A stretch of 64,000 nucleotides of DNA from Carboxylicivirga sediminis (GCF_018156225.1 NZ_JAGTAR010000015.1:62001-126000); one strand, 5' to 3'. Shown: positions 1 through 9,583, counted from the stretch's first letter. A program made the numbers and translations. The notes: generated by a model from the sequence alone, not told the origin.

Positions 1-77
1 ACAGATATTAAGCTTAAAATTAAAGTGGCTTTACGATACCTTATACTTTTAAAAGCTAATTTAATAAGCACACTCAT
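1..77 (-). CDS. ABC transporter permease, FtsX/MacB-like (N-terminal fragment)
   Basis: Only the first 25 codons lie in the window; the gene runs off the left edge. The reading frame begins MSVLIKLAFKSIRYRK and continues into a hydrophobic stretch, the usual start of FtsX-like permeases: a short amphipathic, basic N-terminus before the first membrane helix. A strong Shine-Dalgarno (GGAGGT) sits 6 bases before the ATG, and the ATG overlaps the stop of the ATPase gene by one base (TAATG), which indicates translational coupling. It is inferred to be the membrane partner of the adjacent LolD/MacB-type ATPase. Confidence 0.75.
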   Translation of the reverse strand, partial: MSVLIKLAFKSIRYRKATLILSLIS

Positions 78-790
78 TACTGACCTCCAATATTAGTTGT
101 TAGTAGCTCTTTAATACTACCATTCTTTAGTTCAATAACCTTCGTAAAATATTTGGTAAACCGTATATCATGACTCACAAATAATAAAGTTGTTTGCTTT
201 CTTGTACATTCTTTCAACAGTAAGTTGATAAAAGCTTCCTGGGCATCTTCATCAAGTGAGGACGTAGGTTCATCTGCAATAATTAATTCGGGACTGCCTA
301 ATAACGCCCGACAGGCCGCCACCCTTTGTTGTTGTCCAACACTTAACTCAGTAGCGGATTTATTTAAAAGATCTGACCCCTCAAGTCCAACAACCTGTAA
401 AAGCCTTTTTGCCTCTTCTTCAGGCTCTATGCCGGTGTTCTTAATCCGTTGAAGCCTTTCGTTTGAGAACTGTATGGGTAACATAACATTGTCTAATACC
501 GATAAATAGGGAACCAGGTTAAAGGTTTGAAATATATAACCCATGTGATTGGCTCTAAACACATCCCTATGAGAAGGCTTTAAAGCATTAATAGTCTGAT
601 CAAGAACTTTAATAGTGCCATTTTTAGGAACAATCATGCCTGAAAGCAAATTGAGTAAGGTGCTTTTTCCACTGCCACTGGAGCCTTTAAGAAAAACTCG
701 TTCACCTCTGGTTATATGCAAGTAGTCAATATTTAGTAACTCTTTATCACCATCTTTCCATTTATATGAAAGGTCTTTTATTTCTACCAT
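77..790 (-). CDS. ABC transporter ATP-binding protein, LolD/MacB type
   Basis: This 237-aa nucleotide-binding subunit has every motif: Walker A GSSGSGKST (36-44), Q-loop in FQTFNLVPYLSV (~88), signature LSVGQQQR (149-156), Walker B LIIADEP (169-175), D-loop SSLD and H-loop VSHD (His207). The length and the LSVGQQQR signature fit the FtsE/LolD/MacB group, which drives mechanotransmission or lipoprotein/efflux transporters rather than importers. An upstream in-frame ATG would add 12 residues; I chose the internal Met because MVEIKDLSYKW is the normal family N-terminus. It is coupled to the permease start and lies downstream of a run of outer-membrane proteins on the same strand. The substrate cannot be told from sequence. 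Confidence 0.9.
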   Translation of the reverse strand: MVEIKDLSYKWKDGDKELLNIDYLHITRGERVFLKGSSGSGKSTLLNLLSGMIVPKNGTIKVLDQTINALKPSHRDVFRANHMGYIFQTFNLVPYLSVLDNVMLPIQFSNERLQRIKNTGIEPEEEAKRLLQVVGLEGSDLLNKSATELSVGQQQRVAACRALLGSPELIIADEPTSSLDEDAQEAFINLLLKECTRKQTTLLFVSHDIRFTKYFTKVIELKNGSIKELLTTNIGGQ

Positions 791-953
791 AAAGGCTTTC
801 GATTTTATTAGTACATACAACAACATTAAAACAGCGGTCTCACATCTCCTTCGCGCAATAAAATTTTACGTTGGGTAATCAACTACTTGTAACATTACAC
901 ATACAATCTCTGTTGTGAGGCGATTCTCATTGGTTGTATCTAGTGCTCCAAAA

Positions 954-1748
954 CTAATATTGTATGTCATTGTTTTTTATGAATTCCTTTTTTAAAAAAG
1001 GCGGTGTAAAAATAATGATGCCAAATTCAAAACCCGAGGCGGAACTACCATCAAAACAAGAACCATAGGAAATGGCAGGGATAATATAATCATTCGGTTC
1101 CCATCGTAATCCCACCTTATATTCAGTCTTTGAACTAATTTCTCCTTCTATTCCATAAACTTCAGCAACTATACCTGTCCGAGGAATGATCTTATAAATA
1201 GCCACTCTTGTTGACCAGGTGAATCCCCAAGCTTTCTTTTTATTACTCCCATAATCAAAATCAACCAATGCACCCGGCATAATATCCCACGAAATAGCAT
1301 TATTAAATAAAGGGAATGTAATTGGAATAGCTGTCCAATAGTTCTTATGAAAGGCTGAATAACCACTTTGATTATAATAACCCGGAGCTCGACCCACACC
1401 CAAGAACATTGCCGCACCACCTGTATTAGCATCATTAACCCAAAACATGTATTTACCAAAAATATTGGTACTGAAATGTTGTGGTGAATTTGCTTTTTTA
1501 TCTTCCCAAAAAAGTGCTGATGAGAAATTTAACTCAAACTTAGGGAGTAAGCTAAAAGTAGCATACATGGCAGAGTTGCGTTCTCCAGTTGATAAAACAA
1601 AGGTACCGGTCCCATGGGGCATGGTCAGATAATTATCAGAGTTAAATTGTTGAGACAAAACTTCATTTCCGGTTATTGGTAATAATACAATAGTGATAAA
1701 TAATATGATTACCAGCTGTTTGGAACGGTTAGATAACATAGGTTGCAC
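954..1748 (-). CDS. Exported protein, probable outer-membrane beta-barrel
   Basis: The 264-aa product begins with a basic segment and a hydrophobic signal peptide ending near VLSQQF. The mature part is rich in alternating aromatic and polar strands (for example FSSALFWED, YGIEGEISSKTEYKVGLRW) and ends in a hydrophobic strand followed by a charged tail, as expected for a small outer-membrane barrel. No catalytic motif or named family was recognised. It lies 32 bp downstream of the DcaP-like porin gene and upstream of the ABC ATPase, so it is probably in the same transcription unit and may help move the same substrate across the outer membrane. Confidence 0.6.
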   Translation of the reverse strand: MQPMLSNRSKQLVIILFITIVLLPITGNEVLSQQFNSDNYLTMPHGTGTFVLSTGERNSAMYATFSLLPKFELNFSSALFWEDKKANSPQHFSTNIFGKYMFWVNDANTGGAAMFLGVGRAPGYYNQSGYSAFHKNYWTAIPITFPLFNNAISWDIMPGALVDFDYGSNKKKAWGFTWSTRVAIYKIIPRTGIVAEVYGIEGEISSKTEYKVGLRWEPNDYIIPAISYGSCFDGSSASGFEFGIIIFTPPFLKKEFIKNNDIQY

Positions 1749-1780
1749 TATAATAATTATTCTTAGTCTACTGATATATT

Positions 1781-3007
1781 TTAGAACGCATACTTTATCA
1801 TGGCTTGAATTCGTGAAGCATTTCCTTTTGCATTATCAATGTTATTTCTGTTACCCCATGCATATTCAATACCTGTCATGGCACTTGCATCAATTGTCCA
1901 CATAATATTGGCATGCCCCATTAAGCCTTTCTTCAAAGTATCATCCGGACGAAAATCTAGGCGGCCTCTGTTAAACTGGGCAAGCGCAAAGTTAGCAGAA
2001 AAAGACTTTGATAACTGATAGCCACCACCTACTGCTAGGGTAATTGCCTCATCCAAATGTAAATCTCCTGATGGAGTGAGTACAGCTCCTTGTTCTGAAC
2101 CCGTAAATATTAATATCTGACTAGCCATTCCACGATTATAGGAGGCGTGCCAGGTGGCATAGAATCTTTGAGTTATTGTTTGACGGCCATTAAAGACCGC
2201 ACCCCAGGATAAGGCGGTGGCGGTGGGCCCCTGCTTTCTGCCATACCAACGTAATTGTTCCACCTGGGCGCCAAACATTAGCATGCCATTATCTCTGTTA
2301 TTACTCAGTCGGGCCGAGAACACCGGCAAAACCGGCATAATCTCCCCTGCTTGTTCATTTGGGTTGTATATGCCATCAATCTCAGGCATCTCCAGTGACA
2401 CACCATACTGCCAATGCTCTTTAAAATTTTGTTCCCAACGTATTTGAACAGATCTTCCTCCAAATAAGGCATCTCCAGCAGAAAAATCCATAATAAATGG
2501 GAAAACTCGCAAATCAGAGAGGTTGGTCCATGTCTGGCCAATAACAAGGTTACCATATTTAACAAAGGCATGTCGCAAGCGAGGTTGTCCCGACTTTAAT
2601 GATTCATCAAAAAAATCGAATTCAATAAAGAATTTAAGAGAGCGACCTAAGCCAGTGGTGCGTCTGATGTCTAAATTAAAACGTGTTTCACGAACGTGCA
2701 TATTAAAAAACGGACCTGCATCAGCTTCTGGGGTTCCTTCTACCGGTATTTGTCCAATCAATAGCTGATTGCGTGAGCCTGCACCATTAAAATCATAGAT
2801 GGCATCAATCCTGAAGTACCCACCTATTTTCATATATAAATCGGTGCCAGGTAAATTCCAGGCACCTGGAAAATTCTTGGTCATCAAACTATCCTCTTCG
2901 CTTCCTCTAAGTTGCGAATAGGGATTTTGTGCCAACACATTGAGTGAGGCACTTATTGTAGTTAGCACAACTATTAATGAGGAAAATAAAATACGATTGT
3001 ACTTCAT
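1781..3007 (-). CDS. DcaP-like outer-membrane porin
   Basis: The 408-aa product has a signal peptide (cut after NVLAQ) and a long beta-barrel. Conserved stretches match the DcaP-like trimeric porin family: the GGYFRIDAIYDF strand after the N-terminal plug-like region, the RETRFNLDIRR strand, an acidic FFIEFDFFD strand and the GQTWTNLSDLRVFP motif. Members carry small organic anions such as dicarboxylates or beta-lactam-like molecules across the outer membrane. It lies between two other barrel genes and downstream of the amidohydrolase, pointing to uptake of that enzyme's substrate or release of its product. Family assignment is good; the transported compound is unknown. Confidence 0.75.
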   Translation of the reverse strand: MKYNRILFSSLIVVLTTISASLNVLAQNPYSQLRGSEEDSLMTKNFPGAWNLPGTDLYMKIGGYFRIDAIYDFNGAGSRNQLLIGQIPVEGTPEADAGPFFNMHVRETRFNLDIRRTTGLGRSLKFFIEFDFFDESLKSGQPRLRHAFVKYGNLVIGQTWTNLSDLRVFPFIMDFSAGDALFGGRSVQIRWEQNFKEHWQYGVSLEMPEIDGIYNPNEQAGEIMPVLPVFSARLSNNRDNGMLMFGAQVEQLRWYGRKQGPTATALSWGAVFNGRQTITQRFYATWHASYNRGMASQILIFTGSEQGAVLTPSGDLHLDEAITLAVGGGYQLSKSFSANFALAQFNRGRLDFRPDDTLKKGLMGHANIMWTIDASAMTGIEYAWGNRNNIDNAKGNASRIQAMIKYAF

Positions 3008-3040
3008 TATATGAGCTTTATTATAATTTTCACCTAACTG

Positions 3041-3922
3041 TTACCAAGGCAGAGGAACTACGGGTGCAACAGTAAATCTAATCTGATGTTGAGGTCCAAA
3101 TGCATCTGGGCGAGCAACGTAGTACCAGTACTGTAAACCTAAACGAATAGGCATTTTACCGGCTTTAAGCACTTTTTGTGCACCAGTAGCAATTGGAAAA
3201 GTAAATTTATTTCCATCTGTGCCATTATGATTGTAGGAATAAGTCGGTGTGGCATTTATCTGCCATCCATTCTTCAGGTTTATAGTGTAAAAATATTGCC
3301 CTGCTGTAACACTGGCATTAGCCGAACCACTGGCCGCAATCCAAAAATCATCAGGTGTTACTGTAGTGGATGTAGCGTCAGGATCACTCGGGTCACCCAC
3401 TCCCCAGGCATGACTTATGATAATCCCAAGTGCACCAAAACTTGTTAATTTAGCTACCATAAACTCAGGACCTAGAGTCACTTGACTTGATCTCAATGCT
3501 TTATTGGTTGCTGTAGGAAACCCTCCAAATACACCAGCCAAGGTTATCCACTTCGATGGCCATGTTTTACCAATAGCAATATCCGCACTTATATTGCCCA
3601 ATCCACCTTTCGATTCAAAATCACTGGATCCGATAACCGGCTGGGATAAATAGATTGGTATGAGTGGTCTTACGTATAGATTAAGGCCTTCAGACACTGG
3701 TATGGGCAAAGAAGGCTGAAAGTTCAGAAGAAAGGCATTTTGATTATTGGCATCGGGTATATCTCCACTATAATGGATATAGTCAATTGGAAACAGCATT
3801 TGGCCCAATGTAGCATTGGGGTTCGCTAATTTCTTTGCTAAATCAGAAGCACTTTCTTCCTCCTGGGCAAAACCTATTATGCTAAGAGAAAATATAATTG
3901 AAAATAAAAGTGTCTTTTTCAT
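3041..3922 (-). CDS. Outer-membrane transporter-like protein (MetA/phenol-degradation porin type)
   Basis: The 293-aa product has a clear signal peptide (MKKTLLFSIIF...GFAQ) and a beta-barrel rich in strands such as NAFLLNFQPSLPIPV and GLNLYVRPLIPIYL. Strand pattern and length resemble the transporter family that includes the MetA protein of phenol degradation, often annotated simply as 'transporter' or 'neuromedin U' in Bacteroidota. The C-terminus ends in a hydrophobic strand finishing in Trp, typical for BAM-assembled barrels. It sits 33 bp upstream of the DcaP-like porin and 72 bp downstream of the amidohydrolase, so the four genes are very likely co-transcribed. Confidence 0.55.
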   Translation of the reverse strand: MKKTLLFSIIFSLSIIGFAQEEESASDLAKKLANPNATLGQMLFPIDYIHYSGDIPDANNQNAFLLNFQPSLPIPVSEGLNLYVRPLIPIYLSQPVIGSSDFESKGGLGNISADIAIGKTWPSKWITLAGVFGGFPTATNKALRSSQVTLGPEFMVAKLTSFGALGIIISHAWGVGDPSDPDATSTTVTPDDFWIAASGSANASVTAGQYFYTINLKNGWQINATPTYSYNHNGTDGNKFTFPIATGAQKVLKAGKMPIRLGLQYWYYVARPDAFGPQHQIRFTVAPVVPLPW

Positions 3923-3994
3923 TTTGATTTATATAATTAGGTAAAAAAATGGGCGTAAAGTACATCACACCCATTCATTAATAATATGTCAAAA

Positions 3995-5461
3995 TTATTT
4001 GGTGGTATTTTTATACACCTTGCCGTCTTTTATAATTACTACAAAGTTTTTTTCTGGATCTCCAACCAACTCGAGGTTCTTTAGCGGATTACCATCAACA
4101 AGGATTAAGTCGGCATAAGCACCTTCCTTTACAACTCCAAGCGAACCTTCCTGGTAGGGATGACGAGGGCCACTCATTTCCAGAAGTCGCGCATTTTCTG
4201 ATGTGGCAATTTTTAATACTTCGTAAGGAGTAAACCATTCTCCCAAACGAACTAAATACAGACTCTGCTGATAAGCCTTCGAAGCATCTAATAACTGATC
4301 GGTACCAAAGGCAATATTTACCCCAAACTTTTTTGCTCTTGGGTATAAATCTGCCACAGCATCAGTAACTTGCTTATACTTGGCTGCACTAATTGGATTT
4401 GCCCAAACCATATCCTCTTCTTTCATGGCCTGAGGGCTCAGCCAGGCACCTTTTTCCTTCATTAACTTAAGGGTTTCATCTGACGCAAAAAAGCCATGTT
4501 CAATACACATAACACCTGCTTCAACAGAAGCGCGTACTCCTCTGTCAGTCATCACGTGAGATGCCACATAAGTATTATAGTTAGTTGCTTCTTCAACTGC
4601 TGCTTTTACCTCAGCAATAGAATATTCACTTACATCCAGTGGGTCATAAACAGAAGACACACCACCACCTGTGCAAATCTTAATCTGCGTAGCTCCATAT
4701 CTAAGAATATCTCTGGTTCTTAGTTGTACTTCTGCCACGCCGTCTGAGGTCATCCCCATCATGTTGCGCTCCCAATAACTCATGATATTTTTATCTCGAG
4801 GAGAATCGAGCTTACTGTAAAAATCAGCATGCCCGGCAGTTGGACTCATAAAAGGGCCTGATGGTAGGATTCGATGACCTGGAAATTCACCTGCATCAAT
4901 TAGTTTTTTTATAGCAAAAGGATTTCCTCCCATGTCTCGTACGGTTGTAAACCCTCGCAAAAGGGTTTCTTCTGCACCTTTCATACTAATGATAGCCACT
5001 TCCGCCATATCACCCCGGTTTGCCAAAAGAATTGTTGCTGGTGTATAAGCATAAGTAGTATGCCAGTGTGCATCTATTAGGCCCGGTATAAGCGTACGGC
5101 CTTCACCATCAATTTTGGTTACCTTTACCTTTTTCTTTGTGTTTTTTTCAGGCTCGTACACCATTACGGTTTTTTCGCCACGGTCTGAAAAATCATTGGC
5201 ATAGGCACCAGGCATAGCTTTTAACCCACCTGTTTTTACGTCAATTTCGTAGGCATCGGCAATTTTAATATTCTTATCAATCTTTTTAATCAGATTCTTG
5301 ACTACTAGAACGTCATAGCCTTCCAGCAGTTTTTCGTTGACACCATCAAATATATTGACATTGGTAATTAACGTGACCGATTCATCTTGAGCATGAGCAC
5401 TGAAACTCATTACTACAAGCATAAGCACTGATAATCTCAGAGTTACAACTTTTACTTTCAT
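3995..5461 (-). CDS. Secreted amidohydrolase (imidazolonepropionase/prolidase-like, COG1228)
   Basis: A metal-dependent hydrolase of the amidohydrolase superfamily, 488 aa from the chosen start. The first metal site is the HWH of LIDAHWHT; the bridging carboxylated lysine is likely the Lys of QIKICTGGG; further metal ligands are the His of YVASHVMTD, the His of CIEHGFF and the Asp of AFGTDQL. That full set predicts an active binuclear enzyme. A signal peptide (SVLMLVVMSFSAHAQ) places it in the periplasm or outside. An upstream ATG would add 10 residues, but MKVKVVTLRL gives a normal signal peptide. About 40 extra lysine-rich residues precede the HWH motif. The family hydrolyses Xaa-Pro dipeptides, cyclic amides or lactams. 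The exact substrate is unknown. Confidence 0.8.
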   Translation of the reverse strand: MKVKVVTLRLSVLMLVVMSFSAHAQDESVTLITNVNIFDGVNEKLLEGYDVLVVKNLIKKIDKNIKIADAYEIDVKTGGLKAMPGAYANDFSDRGEKTVMVYEPEKNTKKKVKVTKIDGEGRTLIPGLIDAHWHTTYAYTPATILLANRGDMAEVAIISMKGAEETLLRGFTTVRDMGGNPFAIKKLIDAGEFPGHRILPSGPFMSPTAGHADFYSKLDSPRDKNIMSYWERNMMGMTSDGVAEVQLRTRDILRYGATQIKICTGGGVSSVYDPLDVSEYSIAEVKAAVEEATNYNTYVASHVMTDRGVRASVEAGVMCIEHGFFASDETLKLMKEKGAWLSPQAMKEEDMVWANPISAAKYKQVTDAVADLYPRAKKFGVNIAFGTDQLLDASKAYQQSLYLVRLGEWFTPYEVLKIATSENARLLEMSGPRHPYQEGSLGVVKEGAYADLILVDGNPLKNLELVGDPEKNFVVIIKDGKVYKNTTK

Positions 5462-5567
5462 AGAAATTAATGTTTGATCAAAGTTTGACATAAATTTAAA
5501 ATACAGAACATTTTTGCTTAAACTCTTAAAAGAGAGTCGTAATAAGGCTTCTGTTAGTTGTTAAATT

Positions 5568-5575
5568 CAAATTTA
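5568..5575 (-). promoter_or_regulatory. Possible Bacteroidota -7 box upstream of the amidohydrolase operon
   Basis: The minus strand reads TAAATTTG, matching the Bacteroidota -7 consensus TAnnTTTG, about 107 bases upstream of the amidohydrolase ATG and between it and the MalT-like regulator gene. No good -33 box is seen at the right distance, so the call is tentative. Confidence 0.3.
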
Positions 5576-5652
5576 CAACATATTTATCCATTTATCTATA
5601 AAAGTTGAGTGGACAAAAAGTAGACATAATTGCGTATTTTAAGTTGATTACG

Positions 5653-8367
5653 CTACTTAGTATTATCAACTTTAAAAAGTCCGACCTCAATTGCTTTGTA
5701 AATAGCATCTGAGCGATTATTTACACCTAGTTTTTTATACATCCTGTATAAAGATTTCTTAACAGAATCGGTGGTGATGCCTATTTCCTGTGCAATTTCC
5801 TTATTTTGAAAATTATTGTGAAGCATTTTCAACAAATTTACTTCATTCATGGTGATTTTTACTTTCCCAGACTGCGGGTTAATAAAAGAGTCTTTAGCTA
5901 TGCTTTTCTCAGCAAATCGCTTGTCAATATTTTCTTGCAAAAAGGCATTATGAACAACTTCAAAATAAGGGTGCGTAAACCCGTGGTAAATGTAATTTTC
6001 AATCAGGGTTTGCATTTGAGTACCAACATCCAGAAAATTGCGAACCACTCCCTTTTCATAAGAAAAATTAAGGGCTTCAATAAAGGCAGCCATGCATTTA
6101 TGATGATCACCAATAAGGAAAAATAAGAGTGCCTGTAATGGTTTGGCTGCAAGCAAAAGGTTAATACGGTTTGTTCTGATTCCGAAGTCAATCAATTGGT
6201 CTAATTCTTTTTTAGCTTTTTGCAGTTTGCTATTTGTTCGTAAATACAGCCATAACTTTATTTGTGTCAGTTGAGGAAAGAATGCGAAACAATAAGGGGG
6301 GAAGGGGTTAAAGTCGGCTTCTGCACTTAATTTTCTAGCCATTTTAATATCATTATTAATAAGGCATACATCTGTTTCAAATGCCTTAACAATTGATAAT
6401 ATGGGCGTTTGTGGATAGTTACTTGCAAATTCGTTTAATTGGTTCATTACTGTTTTTAGTTCTGAACGTTTTCCAAGTGCATTAAGAACAAATCCTTTCG
6501 TAATTAGAAAATTAAGCCCCCAGATTGGGCGGCCCATGTAAATGTATTTATTAAGATCAATGCCAGATATATTTGCTTCAGATAAATCATTCTTTAGGTA
6601 TGAAGCTGTTTGGTAAAAGTAATGAGCATATATTTTTGATACGTAAAGATTACTGTTTTTCGACAAAGCGATGCACTTTTTTGCGAAACCTCTAGTTCCA
6701 TCAATGTCTCCATTAAAAGCATTTAACATGGCTTTTAAGGCGAATAAACGCATCCGCTTATCATTATCTGAAAAAGGAATTGCATTAAGCACGTTCTTAC
6801 ATTCAGATTCAGCTATGCTCTGTTGGTTTTTAGTCTGGAGTGCCAGCAGTTTAAGGAAAAAAGCAACATCTCTCACATAACTTGCTTCAGAAGGTAATTT
6901 GTTTAACGCATCTTGACTCAGAGCTATACATTCATCAATTTGTTCGGTCAGATACATTAGTGAAGCATGAGCTACTTTCACCTCAGCCCACCATCTGGCT
7001 TTATCACCTGTTAAGGTTTTTTTATACGGAGTACATTGGCTAAATAATTCACTATCCTTCTGCATAGCTACATAATCGGCATTACTATCGTGGAAAAAGA
7101 TTCTGGTTGCCAGTATTTCAGGTTCATTTTGCTGCCATTGTTCAGGGACAAGGGTCAACCATTTTTGCAATCTTGTAAACTGGTCTTTATTCAACAATGA
7201 ATGCTTATATTTTTTAAATAGACCAACTACATACTTAACATCATTGGCTTCAATGCCATGCTGGATGGCTTTATCAATATTTTGATTTTGCTCATAAAAC
7301 AATCCAGCTTTTTTATGCATGCCTTGTATCTCAACCTTGGTTTTTGTTTTCTTTAATAATTCGGACAGAAAATCGAAATAGTAATGATGATATCTATACC
7401 AATTACCATCTTCATCTAAGGAAATAATAAACTGTGAGGAAGTAACTAATTGTAGGAAGTGTGTTTTTAAATCATTGGGTTTATAATTCGTTTTTTCATT
7501 GATTAAGATTGCTTTAAGAAATTCTAAACTAAAGGAAGTGGAAATAGCAGAAACCAACATCAGTTTTTGCACAGGTTTTGATAATACAGCAATTGTTTCC
7601 TGTAGCAGGTATTCTTTAAAGTGAGATTTATTTAACTCAAATTTATATTCAAGCGTGTCAGAATTATTCTGATTTGAACAATACAACAAAGCCATCTTCA
7701 CACCTATAACCCATCCTTCGGTGTAGTTTAATATTGTTTGAGCAACATCTGGCTTAATGCTTCTGTAATGAGTTGATTGTGATAATACTTCTAATTCTTC
7801 GTTATTTATTATTAGGTCCGTTACACCAATTTCTTTTAATTCACCAAATGAAAGTTGCTTGCTAATATTAATGTCAGGTTTTTTTCGTGATATTAAAACC
7901 AAATGTACTTTAGGACTTGGACTGTGTATCAAGGTCTCGACAAACCTATTTATTTGAGGGTCGGAAATTAAATGGTAATCATCAAATACTAAAATGAATT
8001 CCTCATTTACATTACAGAATTCATTAGTTATATAGTCTGCTATTACTTTTTCGGGAGGTAGGTCCGAATTGATATTAGCAGATACATATCTATTGAAAAT
8101 GCCGGGTAATTTTTTGGATAAACCATACAATAAGTGCCGGAAAAAACTATCTGCTGCATTGAGGTCATCATCAATAGAGAGCCAACAATAGTATTTTGAG
8201 GAAGACTCTAACCACTGGCTTACCAAAATGCTTTTTCCGTATCCGGTAGGTGCTATTACAAGTGTTGCTGTTTTATTAACATTGTTCTCAATGATTGAAG
8301 ATAATCGGTTTCTGGTAATTATATCGTTGTTAATCTTTGGCCTGTGAAATTTTGTATTTTGAATCAT
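5653..8367 (-). CDS. MalT-type LuxR family ATP-dependent transcriptional activator
   Basis: A 904-aa regulator with the layout of large ATP-binding LuxR activators: an N-terminal STAND ATPase with Walker A APTGYGKS (39-46) and a Walker B-like run LVFDDYH, a long helical TPR-like middle, and a C-terminal LuxR helix-turn-helix (about 840-904: QNKEIAQEIGITTDSVKKSL, then YRMYKKLGVNNRSDAI). MalT relatives need ATP and an inducer to oligomerise and activate promoters. It is transcribed in the same direction as the amidohydrolase-porin-ABC genes and ends 190 bp before them, so it is the obvious candidate to regulate that cluster. The inducer is unknown. Confidence 0.88.
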   Translation of the reverse strand: MIQNTKFHRPKINNDIITRNRLSSIIENNVNKTATLVIAPTGYGKSILVSQWLESSSKYYCWLSIDDDLNAADSFFRHLLYGLSKKLPGIFNRYVSANINSDLPPEKVIADYITNEFCNVNEEFILVFDDYHLISDPQINRFVETLIHSPSPKVHLVLISRKKPDINISKQLSFGELKEIGVTDLIINNEELEVLSQSTHYRSIKPDVAQTILNYTEGWVIGVKMALLYCSNQNNSDTLEYKFELNKSHFKEYLLQETIAVLSKPVQKLMLVSAISTSFSLEFLKAILINEKTNYKPNDLKTHFLQLVTSSQFIISLDEDGNWYRYHHYYFDFLSELLKKTKTKVEIQGMHKKAGLFYEQNQNIDKAIQHGIEANDVKYVVGLFKKYKHSLLNKDQFTRLQKWLTLVPEQWQQNEPEILATRIFFHDSNADYVAMQKDSELFSQCTPYKKTLTGDKARWWAEVKVAHASLMYLTEQIDECIALSQDALNKLPSEASYVRDVAFFLKLLALQTKNQQSIAESECKNVLNAIPFSDNDKRMRLFALKAMLNAFNGDIDGTRGFAKKCIALSKNSNLYVSKIYAHYFYQTASYLKNDLSEANISGIDLNKYIYMGRPIWGLNFLITKGFVLNALGKRSELKTVMNQLNEFASNYPQTPILSIVKAFETDVCLINNDIKMARKLSAEADFNPFPPYCFAFFPQLTQIKLWLYLRTNSKLQKAKKELDQLIDFGIRTNRINLLLAAKPLQALLFFLIGDHHKCMAAFIEALNFSYEKGVVRNFLDVGTQMQTLIENYIYHGFTHPYFEVVHNAFLQENIDKRFAEKSIAKDSFINPQSGKVKITMNEVNLLKMLHNNFQNKEIAQEIGITTDSVKKSLYRMYKKLGVNNRSDAIYKAIEVGLFKVDNTK

Positions 8368-8530
8368 AATTTTGTTAGGTTCTGTGGCAATTGTGTATAA
8401 TGGTAGTGTGGTCTTATGTTTTAAGTCAAAATTTTTGACAAATTTATGCTTAAAATTAAGAGATACTTTTTATTCTCCAAACAGCTAAATCAGGTAAATA
8501 ATGATGAGCTGTTGTAAACTTTAAGAGTTT

Positions 8531-8945
8531 TTATTTGCTACTAGGATTCAGCTTTCTTATGCTCCTTATCCTTTCTTGAAGTTTGATTTTTAATTTGCAT
8601 TCGTTAATGTAGGCGTTGTTCTGTATTGTCTAAATAATTGTCAGATGGTGTTAGCTATCTAACGCTTCATGTCAATACTAATTATGGTAGTAATTGTTAA
8701 ATGCTAAGCTGTTACGTAAATCATCCAGGCAGAAATAGTTGTTTTGTTTAATTGTATTCTTCATCATCCTGTGATACCACTCAATCTTGCCTTGAGTCAT
8801 GGTATGATATGGTACTCCCCTGACATGCCTCATGCCAAAATATTCTATTAATTTTGCAACTCATGCAAAATATAGGATGAACTATTGTCCGATAATATAC
8901 TAGACCTTTCAATCTTCGTGCAATCCGGTTGTTGTCAGAGCCTTA
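8531..8945 (-). pseudogene. Decayed DDE (IS481/IS3-like integrase core) transposase
   Basis: On the minus strand the C-terminal half of a transposase can be pieced together across frames: LTTTGLHED, then RSSILSDNSSSY, then KLIEYFGMRHVRGVPYH and TMTQGKIEWYHRMMKN, then HEALDS and ERIRSIRKLN. The SDN containing the second catalytic Asp and the MTQGKIE(R/W)YH motif are hallmarks of the rve integrase core. At least two frameshifts and four in-frame stops (for example after ELQN and after NNYYHN) show that it is dead. No intact N-terminal half or terminal inverted repeats are visible. It marks an old insertion at the edge of the mobile region. Confidence 0.75.
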
Positions 8946-8955
8946 TTTATGAAAA

Positions 8956-9315
8956 TTACATTACTAGCCAGACTTTTTTAGGCATGCGTTTTTCAAAATT
9001 TAACTCTGACACCAATTGCCTTAGGCCGATGTTCAAAATCTTCAGAAAGTTTACTTCATTAATATTGGCTTCATTCTTGGTACTGCCAGTTAATAGGTAT
9101 TTGCTGACTTCTAGAAAATCTTTCCTCCGTTTACAGTATAAATTGGCGTTAATTTCTTCTATAAGGCGCAGTTCAGCGATTCTTATTTCGTCTCGTGCTA
9201 TTTCCTCAATATTGTGCTGGTTTTGAGCATTTATAGCGCTTTTGTCGCGAAAAGTTGATCCAAATGATGTTCGCATTTCTTGATAATATCAAGAATATCT
9301 TCAATAGAGATGGTT
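8956..9315 (-). pseudogene. Remnant of an unrecognised protein-coding gene
   Basis: An open stretch of 106 codons has normal coding composition and helix-rich, charged sequence (AQNQHNIEEIARDEIRIAEL, then INANLYCKRRKDFLEVSKYL). Just upstream the protein seems to continue in another frame as TISIEDILDIIKKCEHHLDQ, which then hits a stop, so the gene looks frameshifted. I do not recognise the family. With the adjacent transposase relic it forms a decayed zone between the chromosome and the integrase-bearing element. Confidence 0.35.
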
Positions 9316-9583
9316 CCCTTTATGGTAATTTACACATTTCCAATACACTTATCTATGAGATTATTCGTTGAATTATTCAGTCAATAATTTGGTGAAGCTG
9401 TGAAATTGTCCTTATTCTTTCGAATTTGATAATTGACTTTTGCCAGTCATTTTTCTGGGTATTATTGTACATCTGAGCGTTTGGCTTCGAACTCTGATGT
9501 GCGTAATAGGCAATTTTACTTCATATAGTGCTGTTTTTTACAAAGCGGAGAAGATGCCAGCTTTGTTGTTAATTCTAAATATG
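9316..9583. other. Intergenic stretch with no supported gene
   Basis: Between the broken ORF and the DUF6633-like gene. Two short overlapping open frames (about 40 codons each) exist on the minus strand, but neither has a start, a ribosome site or a recognisable motif. A short run GGAGAAGATGCCAG near 9546 resembles the 5' end of a tRNA-Ser by chance or decay, but no tRNA fold follows. Confidence 0.3.

Noticed and set aside
9385-9540. Two overlapping short open frames on the minus strand
   Set aside because: Both are about 40 codons, without start signals or motifs, and each is as plausible as the other.
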